A program made the translations under genes and the position numbers. Source: Cryptococcus deneoformans JEC21 (taxonomy: Eukaryota; Basidiomycota; Tremellomycetes; Tremellales; Cryptococcaceae). From it: DNA of 64,000 nt. The stretch spans positions 389,221 to 453,220 of the forward strand of contig NC_006692.1 of assembly GCF_000091045.1 (NCBI RefSeq), read 5' to 3'. This document shows, piece after piece, positions 34,784-46,309 of the stretch; within the stretch, counting starts at the first letter, position 1; each line of letters starts with the position of its first letter. The notes beneath the pieces are model-generated. The model made no database searches and had not been told where the DNA came from. It saw nothing but the letters and a program-made list of their open reading frames with translations.

Positions 34784-36236
34784 ATGGATTTCGGGATGAG
34801 AAATTGGCGAGGGGTTTTCAGGTTGACTGAGAGTAACAGAGGATTGGGGAAGTGATTAAGAAGTTCTAGTCGGGGATGGTGGTCGCAACGTGATAATGGA
34901 GATGATCTTCCCAATGATAATGAAGGGAGATACAACTGATGGCGGATCTCGATCAAACAAAAGCAGTGAAACATTTTAGCAAACGGTCGAACATGTGACG
35001 AGCAAAGAGGATGTAGAAATAGCAAGCTGTTATTGGTCGGGCCTTTCACTGTCAAGTCACAATTCATGTATCATCATTCGGCTTTTTCTGCACTTTGTCG
35101 CGCTATGCGAGCTGTCCATTGTCGTGTTGGATTTTGATAGAACGCGATCTTGTAATTGTCTTTGGCCATGTCTGCTATCTCAGTTGTCATCGACATGGTG
35201 GACATCTTTCACTGCGCCTAGAATCAATCGCATCCGAGTGCGTGACTACTAGACGCTAGATGCTCTCAAGTGATCATCTTCGTGTGATTTGATTGCCTGG
35301 TTGAAGTGGAAGGAAAGATGCGACAGGATAGTCCGTAGGCATCGAACGTGCAGGGGGCGAAGAGCTGGCCGCCAGGTGGCGACGATAAAGAGTGGCCATA
35401 GAATATTGATTGCTGTACTTTGCTGCGTCGCTGAAAGGGAGCAATACTGACTGAACGATACTGAATGGATAAAAACCACTTGCAATCCCCTCCATTAATG
35501 TATCAGATCTTTATTAGCTCTTGTGACTCGAACCGTAGCAGGGAATAGAAACATAGTCGACGTTTTCTCTTTCGTTGTTGTTAAAGTAGGCGAATTGAAA
35601 CACTAGTGATTTCTCATTGTTGACTCATTTGCGTGTATCCTGCAAGCGATCCAATCACGCTTGCCGTCAATCACTGGTAGAGAATTGCGCATGAATATTT
35701 TGTGTGTTACGAGCCCATGAGATTGAAGAAGAAGAAGGTGCAGCTTTCTTTCTTATGCCCTATTCTTACATTTTGCGCCCCTTAAATGATGCCTCTCTTC
35801 CCCATGAACCATCCTCCTCCTAGTACCTCATATCCCCTCCTTCTTTTGATTATTCTATCCCATTACCCATTCTTTTCTTTTTTTCCCTAAATTAGGAAGA
35901 CAGCTGAGAAAGGCTACTTATCATGGGTGTCATTCCTGGGTCTCCGCTGAGTTGTAAATTGTAGTACTGCACAACTGTATGTTAATATAAAACTCCGTGT
36001 GTCCATCATTCCGTGATGTCTGTTCTTTCGTTACGCCTGGCCATTAATTAACATGTGCCCTGTATGTATGTACTTGCTTGTTGCTAAATAAGTGCCACTG
36101 TATCTGGCATGGTTCATCCCGAGGATAAAAACAAAACGATCAATCGTTCTTCGGGAATGTAAAGACATGCAAATCAATTACCAAAAGGGCGCAATAGTAG
36201 GGATGAATGATTCCAATTTTAGGATCGAGGACGGAG

Positions 36237-36306
36237 GAAGAGTCACCTATTTCGATATAATCGACTATACGAAGAGTCACTTATTTATTTCGATGATCGA
36301 CTATTA
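36237..36306. repeat. Imperfect tandem duplication of about 34 nt
   Basis: Two adjacent units both start GAAGAGTCAC and end TCGACTAT (36237-36270 and 36271-36306). The second unit has a few extra bases (an added TATT) in the middle. A local slippage duplication is the simplest explanation. Confidence 0.7.
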
Positions 36307-36488
36307 GTCAGCAGACGGTCGTGAACCCTGATTCTTCGACCGAAGGATTGGGGTCTTCGTCACCGATTAGAAATTTCCTTATAAATCGTCATAACAAAAT
36401 TTCCAAGGTGCGGCAAACGATTGAACGATTGAAATGCGGTTCGATGCTGCGCTGAGTAACGAACCCGTCGTCGTTCTCGTATATACCG

Positions 36489-36518
36489 TCACCACATGGT
36501 GCCATAGTGGTGTGGTGA
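36489..36518. repeat. Inverted repeat TCACCACA / TGTGGTGA
   Basis: Perfect 8-nt arms (36489-36496 and 36511-36518) separated by 14 nt, in a GTGG-rich patch. It could form a hairpin or be a protein-binding palindrome; no function can be assigned. Confidence 0.55.
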
Positions 36519-38273
36519 TGGTGGCGGAGGTTATGGTTGTGGTGGCGATCATCATCACCGTTGCCGTGTGTCGTGGTAGACAAACAAGAAGCTGAGGGTA
36601 GACAGACTCTACGTAGACATTTTTGGCTTATGGCCAATAATAGTAGACGGGTAATAGATCTTGTTGTACGCAGGTTAAGTTATTCCTCCCCGCTTCCCTT
36701 TCCTCTCCTGTGAATGTCATGTCTCTCGTCATGGTCCCAAAATTCTCACCAAAGGAACGTTCGAAAGGTGAAACAAATAATTGTTCAGTCTCAAAATAGG
36801 CAAATACAATGATTTCAGATCGATCATTTGCGCTGTTGTTCCTCCTGCTTACTGCTGGTGAAGAATTTGCATTCCTAAGCTATCAATTGTGACTGCTAGC
36901 AGCCTCCTACCTCCTCGATGACGATCGAGGACCATGGATCGATGATGCTGGTGAAAGAGGAATTATACACCCCGTTCCATCGTCATCGCCTCGCTGCCTT
37001 CCTACCAATATTTCTAAAGAAAGATCTTTTTTAGTCTCATCCACAGGAACATTGACGTCAGCCATTATCAGGCTCAACCTGAACATGCGAAATGAAATGA
37101 AGTATACGCGAAAGCGGGGGGCAGGTCAAACGTTTCAGCTTAGCTTTAAAATTTGAGTAACTTGTGCTTGCGCTGGCATGTTGAAGTTTATGGAATGTCT
37201 AGTGTCAATAGCGGACTAGTAGCGCGTGAGCTCAGTGGAGGTTGAAGATTGCTGATAAGCTAGGCTCGACACAATGTCACGTCGAGGAGCTTGTGTTCGT
37301 TGAGACTAGTGATAATCGGTGTTTGATGAAATGGGACGCGGAGGTTGTTGCTGGTGGGATGTGGAGACTTCAAAGTTATAGATGAAGCCAGTACCATATA
37401 CTAAATGTACCGACCAGTTTCGGCTACGGTCAACAAGAGCTTCAAACCTACCCCAACATCCGGTTCTCGACGAGCGTTCACCATTCCTGAGGCGCAAGCC
37501 GGGGGTTTAGGGACGAATGGACGCCCAACATGGCCCGAATGCATGCCTGCGGGCTGTTGGATGGCGCATGCGGAGATGTTATGGAGAATGCGGGAGAAAC
37601 CCACATCCGTCTAGCCGTTCTCCTCAACTTCCCCTTGTTCCCCTCGTGATTCCACGTCGCTTTGTCACAATCTTTCTCATTCAACCCCAAGGTGCTCCGG
37701 GATTACGGTGTTATAAACAGGCCTCCCCCGCGTTATCAGTATGGCACTCTCGTCAAATGAGGTAGTTGTCCATGATCAGGCTCACTTCCGCAGCCAAATT
37801 TGCATGCAGTGAACATATTCGCCGAGTTTCAGGCTCATTTGTTATATCGCGTTCCTAGATTTACGTCGGGAGATCCTGGATTGTGGATAAATTGCCCTTT
37901 GCTTCGAGAAGCGGACGCATTCGGCCGGTGGAGGAACAGGGAGGAACAGAAGCAGATGCCGGCGGCAAAAGCTGATTGGACCCTTAACTCTTACATCTAG
38001 ACCCTTCGGGTTTGTCGTTTAGTTGAGTAGGTAGGTCGCCCAATCCCTGACTGGTTCATCCGTTTTTTCATACTCGGACCATGTCGCTTCTGAAATTTCT
38101 GGCTCGTTACCTCCACTTTGCGACCTTTTTTTTAACTGTGACCACCTTGCCACTGGCACTGACTCCTAGATTAGACGAGTTGTTACTGCGGGGGGTATCA
38201 CCTTTGTTTGCAAACGCTTATGCACGCGGGCGTGATGTAGGACGGGGGCCGTTGCAAGTTTTCCTTAGACAAC

Positions 38274-38370
38274 CCCGATGAATGAAAAAGTTTCCCCATG
38301 AACCCCGGGGAGACGAGTTTTATTCCCCAGGAGCTTGACGAGTGTTAGCCCTCCTCATTCCATATATAAA
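38274..38370 (+). promoter_or_regulatory. Candidate core promoter of the hexose transporter
   Basis: TATATAAA at 38363-38370 lies about 300 bp upstream of the transporter ATG. Just upstream are four CCCC/GGGG blocks within about 65 bp (near 38274, 38297, 38305-38312 and 38334), similar to Mig1-type or stress-element cores. Which factor binds is inference. Confidence 0.45.
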
Positions 38371-38672
38371 GGCATCGAATGCGAAAAACATTCCCATTTG
38401 TGGAGCTTTGATACTTCCCAACAACTGATTTCTCTCACCACTCCAAACCCAGAGTCGTCACTTTGCTGGCCACTACTACCTGTTAAACTCGTGTGTGGTA
38501 CGACAAATCTATTTACATCCATTAGATAACATAGATTTTTTGGATTAGCATTCTAACAGCAACACCTACCACCTTTTCTCGTACTCGTTATAAACTCAAC
38601 CCGACTTTCGCAATTGCATCTGTTTCTCTTCTACTAGACAAACACCACTGCTAATCGACGCAACTATTCAAT

Positions 38673-40702
38673 ATGGCTCCCAGGAGTTCCAAGAAGGCTT
38701 TGACCCTCTGTCTTTTCCAGAGTTTGGCGGGTGTTATTTTCGGATGGAGTAACTCTGAAGGTTCTGGTCTGGTGAGTAATAATGCTGCTCAAAAGACTTT
38801 TATGCACGTTTGCTGACCAGTTCGACATAGTTCTCCATGTCAAAGTACCAAGAACGATTCGGTGAATGTATCGACGGCGTTTGCACCCTTTCAACTACTC
38901 GACAATCTGCCATTACCGGTCTTTTGTCTGTCGGCGCCGTCATTGGTGCTGTTGGTTCTGGTTCTATCGCTGACCGAGTGAGTTGATTTCCATGGTCCGT
39001 TTCTCTCGCTCCACAACAATTGTCAAGCGGTTCTTTTTCGGTGTTACATTGCAAAAGTCGTAGTCTTCGCAATTGGTGCTATGTTTGAGAACGGAATCTG
39101 AAAATAATCGGTGATGTCATGTGCTAATATCATGCTTTTCACAGTTCGGTTTGCGATTGACCTGTATGGTTTTCATCTTCATCTACCTTTGTGGTGCTGC
39201 CATCGAGGTACGTAAACACCTTTCTTACCATCCTTTGGGACGCTGTCGATCAGTCAGCTGACAATGATCGGCGTGATTCCAGACTTCTGCCTTTAACACC
39301 TATGGTCAACTATGCGTGGCTCGTCTTCTCACCGGTCTCGGTGTCGGTGCTACTTCTGGTCTTGTTCCCGTTTTCCAGGCTGAGGCTTCTCCTCCTCGAT
39401 ACCGAGGTCTCGTCACTGGTTCTTTCCAGCTTTGTGTTACTCTTGGTATCTGGGGTGTTGCCATGACCAACTGGGGTATGAGCTCTTATGCCGGTGATGT
39501 CTCGTTAGTCCATTTTTTTTAAAAATTGAAAATTGAAGCTGATGGCGTACCCTCTGTAGATGGCGAATCCCCGTATCTCTTCAAATGGTCTGGGCTGCTT
39601 TGTTGCTCGTCGGTTTCCTCTTTTCCCCTGAGTCTCCTCGATTCCTTGCCAAGAAGGGCAGATGGGACCACTGCCGAAAGAACCTTGCCAATCTCCGTGG
39701 TCTTCCTACTGATCACCCTGACATCGATGTGAGTCATTTATGTTATTGTAATTAAAGAACGTTTGCTGATTGTATGGTACAGACCGAGATGGAAGAAGTC
39801 CGTGAGGCTACCATCAAAGACCAGGAGCGCGGTCAGGCCAGCTATGTCGAATGTTTCTCTACCAAGGACCGAATTCTCTGGCGAACTATGATCGGTATCT
39901 GTGTCCAAATTGGCCAGCAAATCACCGGTATCAACTTCTTCTTCTCTTACGGTGTCCAGTTCGCCCAGACTGCCGGTCTTGACGACACCTACGTCTTCCA
40001 GATCATTCTCGCTTCCGTCAACGTCGTTTTCTCTTTCCCCGGTATTCTTGCTGTCGACCGAGCGGGTCGACGACCTATCCTCCTCATTGGTGGCATTCTC
40101 ATGTTTATTGGTCAGATTGTTGTCGGTGCTGTCTCCAAGGCCTACCCTGATGACAAGATTGCCGGTGATGTTCTCATTGCCTTCACCTGTCTTTTCATTG
40201 CCTCTTTCGCGTCTTCTTGGGGTCCCATTGCCTGGGTTGTCTGCGGTGAGACTTTCCCCATTAGGTTGTCTTCTAGGTGTGTCACCCTCGGTACCGGTGC
40301 CAACTGGCTCTTCAACCTCATCATCGCCTTTGCCGCTCCTCAGATTCAGGCCCGAATCGGTACTGGTATCACTTTTGTTTGGGCCGGTTGTCTCGCTCTC
40401 GCTATCTCTTTTGCCTTCTTCTGCATTCCCGTGAGTTCTCTGCGCCTCCCTGACTACAGAATTATGCTGATCTGTTGGGATTGTAGGAGACGAGATCGAT
40501 GAGTATCGAGGCGATTGACGCCCTCTATCTCTCCCACACCCCAGCTTGGCGATCTCATAAGTTTGTCGACGAGCAGCTCGCGAGGACTCAAAACGCGCAA
40601 GAGAAGCACTACTCTCGATCAATCCACGCCGAGAACGAGCAGGTCAAGTCTAGCCAGCAGACTAGCGCCCGAACGAGTGCTGAGGACGGCAGGATGGTCT
40701 AA
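38673..40702 (+). CDS. Hexose-transporter-like MFS sugar permease
   Basis: Plasma-membrane sugar porter, probably hexose uptake. The start is MAPRSSKKALTLCLF at 38673. It has 12 predicted membrane spans and the family motifs: RLLTGLGVGATSGLVPVFQAE-type helix 4 sequence, PESPRFLAKKGRW after helix 6, QQITGINFFFSYG in helix 7, DRAGRRPIL in the second-half loop and the CGETFPIRLSSR block. The ending PETRSMSIEAIDALY-type sequence is split by an intron. At least six introns are needed, one with a GTTAGT donor near 39505 that joins DVS to WRIPVSLQ. The C-terminal tail is Ser/Gln-rich and probably cytosolic. Its unusually long upstream region suggests heavy regulation. Confidence 0.92.
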
Positions 40703-41322
40703 TGAAGCTGCTTTGTTTCCACCCCTTTCTCCACTTTATTTTATTAATCTGGCTTAGAACATTAGAGATAGAAACGAACAAGAAGTGTGTTGTACAACTT
40801 TAATTGCAAGGATAACGAAACGGGCCATGGTCATCTATCAATCCCAGAGTGATTTTTTCACAATGCGTATTGGAAGAAATCGGCTTTGTCTTATTTTTGT
40901 TAGATTTACATATTGATTTATCAAGAATCGAGTTTGGGAAGATGTTCTATGTCTTCGATTCTCGCGATTTATTTTCCTTTATTATTCGTACATATGATTA
41001 CGAGCAAATAGCTCCATACATGCACATACAATACATGGACATGATGCTACATTCTTTAGGTTATTGCCGGGTTTGATCATGTTACAAATGAAAGGATCGT
41101 GAGACGGACGGACAACGAAATGTCGAGAAGATACGAGTTGCGTTCCGTCGGAACGGAAGATCTGTGGTCATTTGTCGTTGTCTCGCGCTGCTGCGTCGCC
41201 AAGCCAGCAAATGCCATTTCGCTGTACATCCAAATCATTCTGTCTGTCTGCGCAAGTGGTTATTTACATTTACTCGTATCTTTTCTTCCTCTTCATCTAC
41301 CCACTCTCAGCTCGTAATATAA
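40703..41322. other. Intergenic region
   Basis: 620 bp, very AT-rich in the first half (transporter 3' UTR), with a pyrimidine-rich run (about 41275-41310) just before the next ATG. No other feature supported. Confidence 0.45.
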
Positions 41323-41791
41323 ATGGGCAACTGTTTCTCTGACCCGTCCAAACCGCCCGGCAAGGGACAGACTCTCGGCTCTACGCCTTCACATCCCGCA
41401 CAGTCCTCATCAACAACCACCGCACCACCTACTTCCGCCGCCGGCCGACCGGCCAAGCAGAGGATAAATAGTCCGCCACCCCAGACGCTGGGGTCACCTG
41501 GGGCTGGAGGGGATGCAGGGGATCCGAGAGGAAGAGCCTTGCAAGCTGCTGAGGAAAGGGCAAAGGCTGTAAGTTCTTCTTTCAACCATCTTCTATTGGC
41601 TAGTGGCTGCATAATGGGAATGGAGAATGAGGCTGATTATATATATGCATATGGTGTAGGCTCAAGGAAAAGGTGTGAATGCATCCAATCCCAAGGCAGG
41701 ACAGTTATCGGGCAAGTTGGCCCAAGAGAGAAAGGCAGGGAGTGGGCCAGAGGCGGGAAATGAACGCCTGATGGTGGGTTGTTGTTATTAG
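41323..41791 (+). CDS. SVIP-like small protein: myristoylation start plus VIM motif
   Basis: Two exons (41323-41568, 41660-41791) give 125 aa. The N-terminus MGNCFSDPSK fits N-myristoylation (Gly2, Ser6-type context) with an adjacent Cys for palmitoylation. A Pro/Ser/Thr-rich linker follows. Residues near the exon junction read RGRALQAAEERAKAAQGKG, which contains R-x5-A-A-x2-R, the VCP/p97-interacting motif (VIM), in a predicted helix. Human SVIP has the same layout: acylated MG...C start, then VIM in a short helix. After it come KLAQERKA and a short tail. If right, it would anchor or inhibit p97/Cdc48 at membranes (ERAD). The assignment is by motif and architecture only. Confidence 0.7.
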
Positions 41792-43046
41792 AGTCCAGAA
41801 CGGATGCTGATTGAATGAAAAGGATGCCGGGCAGTGGAACTGATCGGCAGCGAGAAGCAAAGGAAAGGAAGTTGTAAAGAGCGGGCATGTCGGACATCTT
41901 TGGGGTTGAGACAGCGCAGAGACACGTTTCATTGGAAGGAGATACCTGTCTATCACAACGCTGCATGAAGTATTAATGGGTGGTACAGCAGATGCACCAA
42001 AACAGTTGAGAAGGCAGGACAGAGTGCAGCACCATTATGCTTGTATGTAACTATGTATACCACTCTGTTTTGTAGATGCACCATCCAGGGTGGGAACACG
42101 AATGCGACGTGTTATAGTCTGCCAGAATGGTCTTCCTTCGAAGTTTCAAAGGCCCTCGATTCCTGCGGTTGATGATTATTATTGATGGCTTATCGGCGAG
42201 AATTGAGTAGATGTACATGGGAGATAGGGTGGTGAAGATTCGAAAGGATGCTGGGTGGGGCCATGAATGGGTCGTTCTTCTATCTCAGTTGGCCTACTGC
42301 AAAAAAGAGATTTACCCTAGCAGATGTGAATGGAGAATGATAAGGGTGTACGATATGTTCGGCAAAAGGGCTAGAGGCAGAGCCGGGAGGCGTGTCGTGA
42401 GACTTGTCCTTTTCGGTCCGATCCTACGTATAAATATCAAAACACCTCCGATACATTCCCCTCTTTCATACTTTACCATAACCCTATTGCTTTCTCTTCC
42501 TGTCCCTATCTGGACTGTTCATCTACGACGCCTAGGTGAGTGCATGTCCTGCTTATGGCCGTTCGTCTCGCTCTTCACCGCATCCGGATGTCAGCTGCTG
42601 CTGGTTGTCTGGCGTCGTCATAATCGACACTTTTCTTCGCTTCTTGCACGCAACTTATTGTATGCTTCTGTTGCTTCTCAATTCACCTGCTGTTCAGCAG
42701 CCCACACTTTCTCGCTATGCACATTGCATTGACTCAAATGATGGGTTTTGTGATGTCGAGTCCAGCTGACGGCCAAATCCGAGCTGCCTTTGACTCGATT
42801 CTATTCGTCGGTGTAGTTGACCGGGCCGACGCCAAACGCCCAACCGGCCAACGACGATAATAAATAATCTCGTTATCGTTTTCCATTCCTTCTCTCTTCT
42901 TTCTTCTTTGCCTTCTTTCCTCGCCATCTCAATCTCCTTTCAAAAGCCCAGCATACGCACCCTGCTGACGTGTTCTCCTCTCCTTTTTTTCCTTTCCACC
43001 AACAAACAAACGCCCGCTTATCCGCAACAATCAAAATCTTTTACCA
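41792..43046. promoter_or_regulatory. Long upstream region of alanine aminotransferase
   Basis: 1.25 kb. TATAAATA near 42429-42436 is about 600 bp before the ATG and is followed by pyrimidine-rich sequence. A consensus GTGAGT donor occurs at 42535. Together they suggest a 5' UTR intron or a separate noncoding transcript. A second pyrimidine-rich run (42880-42990) directly precedes the gene. Confidence 0.4.
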
Positions 43047-44817
43047 ATGCCCAGACTTAGCAACGTCTATTGTCCCAAATCACTCTTACAACGTCAGACC
43101 ATCCAAATCAGGTCATTCAGTCAGACTATGTCACCTTTCAAACCCGCGCTTACTCTTGATACCATCAACCCCGCGGTTCAGGCTGTTCACTATGCTGTCC
43201 GAGGCGAGCTCGCGATCAAGGCGGACAAATATGTCCAAGTCCTTGCCGATATAACTCACAAGCCTTTGCCGTTTGAAAAGATCGTCACTGCCAACATCGG
43301 TAATCCCCAACAACAAGGTCTTGATCAAGTTCCTCTCACTTATTGGCGACAAATTATTTCCTTATTGGAGTATCCCGATCTGATGCAGAAACATGAGCAG
43401 TTGGCCAAGCAGATTTACCCTGGAGATGTGATTGAGCGAGCCAGGGCGTTACATAACGAAATTGGAAGTACGGGTGCGTACACTCATTCCAAGGGTGTGT
43501 TGGGTATCAGAAAGAGAGTCGCCAAGTTTATTGAAGGTGAGTTTTTGGGTTTCCTGATTATTTAGATACTGTTTCATCCCCCTCGCTAAATGGTTCTCGG
43601 CGTTATGTAGAACGCGACGGTTACCCGGCGGACCCTCAAAATATCTTCCTCACCGCCGGTGCTTCTGCCGGTGTTGCTTCGATCCTTGGTGTCGCCCTCC
43701 GCAGAGGTGATGGCTGCATGATCCCCATCCCCCAATATCCCCTCTATACCGCCACCCTCGCTTACCTCGAGTCTGAGCCTCTGCCATACTACCTTTCTGA
43801 AGCGGACGACTGGTCGATGAACCACGATTCTTTGCTCAAGAGCGTGGAGGAAGGCAAGAAGAAGGGTATCCCCATCAAGGCGCTTGTAATCATTAACCCC
43901 GGAAACCCTACCGGCGCATGTTTGAGCCAAGAGGCGATGGAGGCGGTTGTGCATCTCTGTTATGAGGAAGGTATCGTCCTCCTCGCAGACGAGGTTTACC
44001 AGATGAACGTCTTTGACCCCGAACAGCGACCGTTCATTTCTTTCAAAAAGGTTTTGATGGATATGCCCAAGGAGATCAGGGAAAGTGTGGAACTGGTATC
44101 TTTCCATTCGATCTCAAAAGGTGTTAGTGGAGAATGTGGAAGGAGAGGTGGATACTTTGAATGTGTCAACATTGATAAGGATGTGATGGACCAGGTTTAC
44201 AAGATGGCGAGTGTCACTTTATGTCCTCCCGTCTCAGGCCAGGTAAGCCCCAAGTTTCATACATTCTTTTTTCCATGCCTGCTCAACCCGCTGATCCTCT
44301 TCCTAATAGATCGGTGTCGACCTCATGGTCTCCCCTCCGAAACCCGGAGACGAATCTTACCCCTTATGGAAAGAAGAAACCGATCTGATCCAAAACAATC
44401 TCAAGTCCCGATCATATCTCATGGCTGAGCATTTCAACAAAATGGAAGGTGTTTCTTGCAACAATGCGGAAGGAGCCATGTACTTGTTCCCGAGGATTAA
44501 TATCCCTCCCAAAGCTGTAGAGGCGGCGAAGAAGTTGGGTAAGGAACCGGATGTGATGTATGCTTTGGATCTTCTTGGTGAGTCTCCCTTCCTTCCCTTC
44601 CTTCTACTTCCAACTCTTTTTTTTTCTGCCTTACTTGGTTGATGCTGATGAGAATGATAATCTAGATGCGACCGGTATCTGTGCGGTGGCAGGCAGCGGT
44701 TTTGGCCAAGAACCGGGGACGTTCCATTTGCGAGTGACTGCCCTGTGTCCCGATACTGCTGAATTTATCGGTCGATTCCAAAAGTTCAACAAGGAATTTA
44801 TGGAAAAGTATGCCTAA
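43047..44817 (+). CDS. ALT1: Alanine aminotransferase (PLP, class I)
   Basis: Interconverts alanine + 2-oxoglutarate with pyruvate + glutamate. Four exons (first ending 43536). The N-terminus MPRLSNVYCPKSLLQRQ is a plausible mitochondrial presequence; an internal ATG at 43128 (MSPFKPAL) would give a cytosolic form. Family landmarks: NIGNPQQQGLDQVPLTYWRQ, YTHSKGVLGIRK, FLTAGASAGV, IINPGNPTGACLS, DEVYQMN, and the PLP-lysine region SFHSISKGVSGECGRRGGY. The end has FHLRVTALCPD. Introns at 43537-43610, about 44242-44310 and 44579-44664 are 70-90 nt, a little longer than elsewhere. Length (about 510 aa) is usual for ALT. Confidence 0.95.
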
Positions 44818-45374
44818 AAGGTCACGTCGAGAAGTGGGAAGAGAAAATAATAGCATTGGTTTCGACATTGAAGGCGCGGGAGGAAGGGAAAAGAAAACTC
44901 AGTAAAAGGCTCTCCTTGGATCGGATTGGATTGTGTGTAGTATTATGACTTTGGTTGGAAGTGGGTGAAGTTGTTTTCAGGGTTGTCTATAGGATTAGTC
45001 TTGCATGCTGCATGTTCATGTCATGGATTGGGTCATATTGAATCTATAATTCGCATATCACATTGCTTCCTCGTATCTTTAAATCATAAAAGGATTATTT
45101 AATCTAATGAAGCCCATTTGTTCTAGATAGCCGACACGGGTGACGATTAAACTGACTTGTCGTTTTTCTCAGCCTCTGATTGATCTCGGGTCAGAATATT
45201 ATATTGATAACACAACCCATACTGCACGGGCTCGCGAAACGCTTCAGAATAAAACATCAACGAAAGGTGCGATGAAAAAATGCATCAAGACTAGCTAAAG
45301 TCTCAAATCATTCTGCCAAAACTTTGGGGTTTTCCATTTAAACCAAACATCATCATTTGAGCTATGTCCAAAAC
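44818..45374. other. Convergent 3' region ALT1/SNU13
   Basis: 557 bp, AT-rich, between two convergent stop codons. No feature beyond presumptive 3' UTRs. Confidence 0.5.
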
Positions 45375-46021
45375 TTAGATGAGGAGCTTCTCAATCTCGT
45401 TCTGTGAAAGCAACCATCAGCAAGAGTTCCCCATCACTTCAGGTCTTTACAAAAAACAACAATGAAGAAAGAGAAATGACGACTAACCTTGACAGCCTGG
45501 ATCTGGGCGTTCAACTCCCTAGCCTCATTGGTGGTAACACTGGCGGCGATAACAGGCCTAGAAACACCGCAAGCCCTACCGAGAGCAGTCTTGGAAGGCA
45601 AAAAGACATAGGGGACGTTCTTGTCCTCACAGAGGAGGGGAAGGTGGAGGACGATCTCAATAGGCTCGACATCGGCGGTCATGACAATGAATTCGCAGAT
45701 ACCTCGGTTAAGGGTCTTGGTGGCTTCGTTGGCACTAAGGAGAATTGCGAGAAGAGTCAGTAAAAGGGGAAATGTGATAAGGATGGAGAAGAAATGAATA
45801 TGCTTACCCCTTCTTGAGCTGCTTGTAATGCTGAGCCTGCTGGATCAAGTCGAGAATCTAAAAATCCTAATCAGCCCCCATCCAAGACATTCTCAATATA
45901 GTTTAATTGATAACCCATCCGCCACCCTATCTCTTTATGATGGCGACTTGTAAAGACATACCTGGTTGGTGAGCTGGGCATTGGCCAAAGGGAAAGCCTT
46001 GGGGTTGGGTTGAGCAGACAT
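45375..46021 (-). CDS. SNU13: SNU13/15.5K kink-turn RNA-binding protein
   Basis: Binds the k-turn of U4 snRNA and box C/D snoRNAs, nucleating both the tri-snRNP and snoRNPs. The start is [20 protein letters not shown] at 46021. Four exons: the N-terminal block, then [20 protein letters not shown], then the large exon with [21 protein letters not shown] and [20 protein letters not shown], then a short last exon (NEIEKLLI). Total about 126 aa, the usual size. RNA-contact residues GANEATK and the VSRPVIAAS loop are intact. The introns could host snoRNAs, but no clear C/D boxes with guide were found. Confidence 0.96.
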
Positions 46022-46309
46022 CGCGTCCAGATTTGTGTTTTATTCCTTGTTGTGTGGTAGGGGTGGTAGGATGATGACCTCACACGAAGATCCTAGGCCT
46101 TGGGAAGGAGTAAAAATGTAAAAGCGAGAAAGCCGGTTGAGATGTAAAAGTCTTGTGGGTTGTCAGATTTTGTCGGAGCCTTGAAAACGAAAGACTTGCG
46201 GGGCCGTTCAAATAAGTAAATTTAATGTCGAGTGGAGTTGTTACGTAATTGGATCGGTCACCGTCTGGCGCGGTGACCAGTAGAGATCGAGTTTCCGAGC
46301 AGCGTGCAG

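Larger units (their letters stand above)
34784..38672. other. 3.9-kb gene-free region upstream of hexose transporter
   Basis: The longest stretch without a supported gene in the window. Short ORFs on both strands have no coding character. Visible contents: a pyrimidine-rich run (35760-35895), an imperfect tandem duplication (36237-36306), a hairpin of TCACCACA/TGTGGTGA (36489-36518) in a GTGG-rich patch, a GCGGGG-type site near 37110, and a run of CCCC/GGGG blocks (38274-38340) just before a TATA box. It could be a long regulatory region or contain a noncoding transcript; the sequence alone does not decide. Confidence 0.45.

Noticed and set aside
39738..40622. 294-aa open frame antisense to the hexose transporter
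   Set aside because: It mirrors the GC-rich third positions of the real gene, is highly charged low-complexity sequence and has no start context or motif.
45375..46021. snoRNA inside SNU13 introns
   Set aside because: CTGA- and TGATG-like words occur but no properly spaced C/D pair with terminal stem was found.
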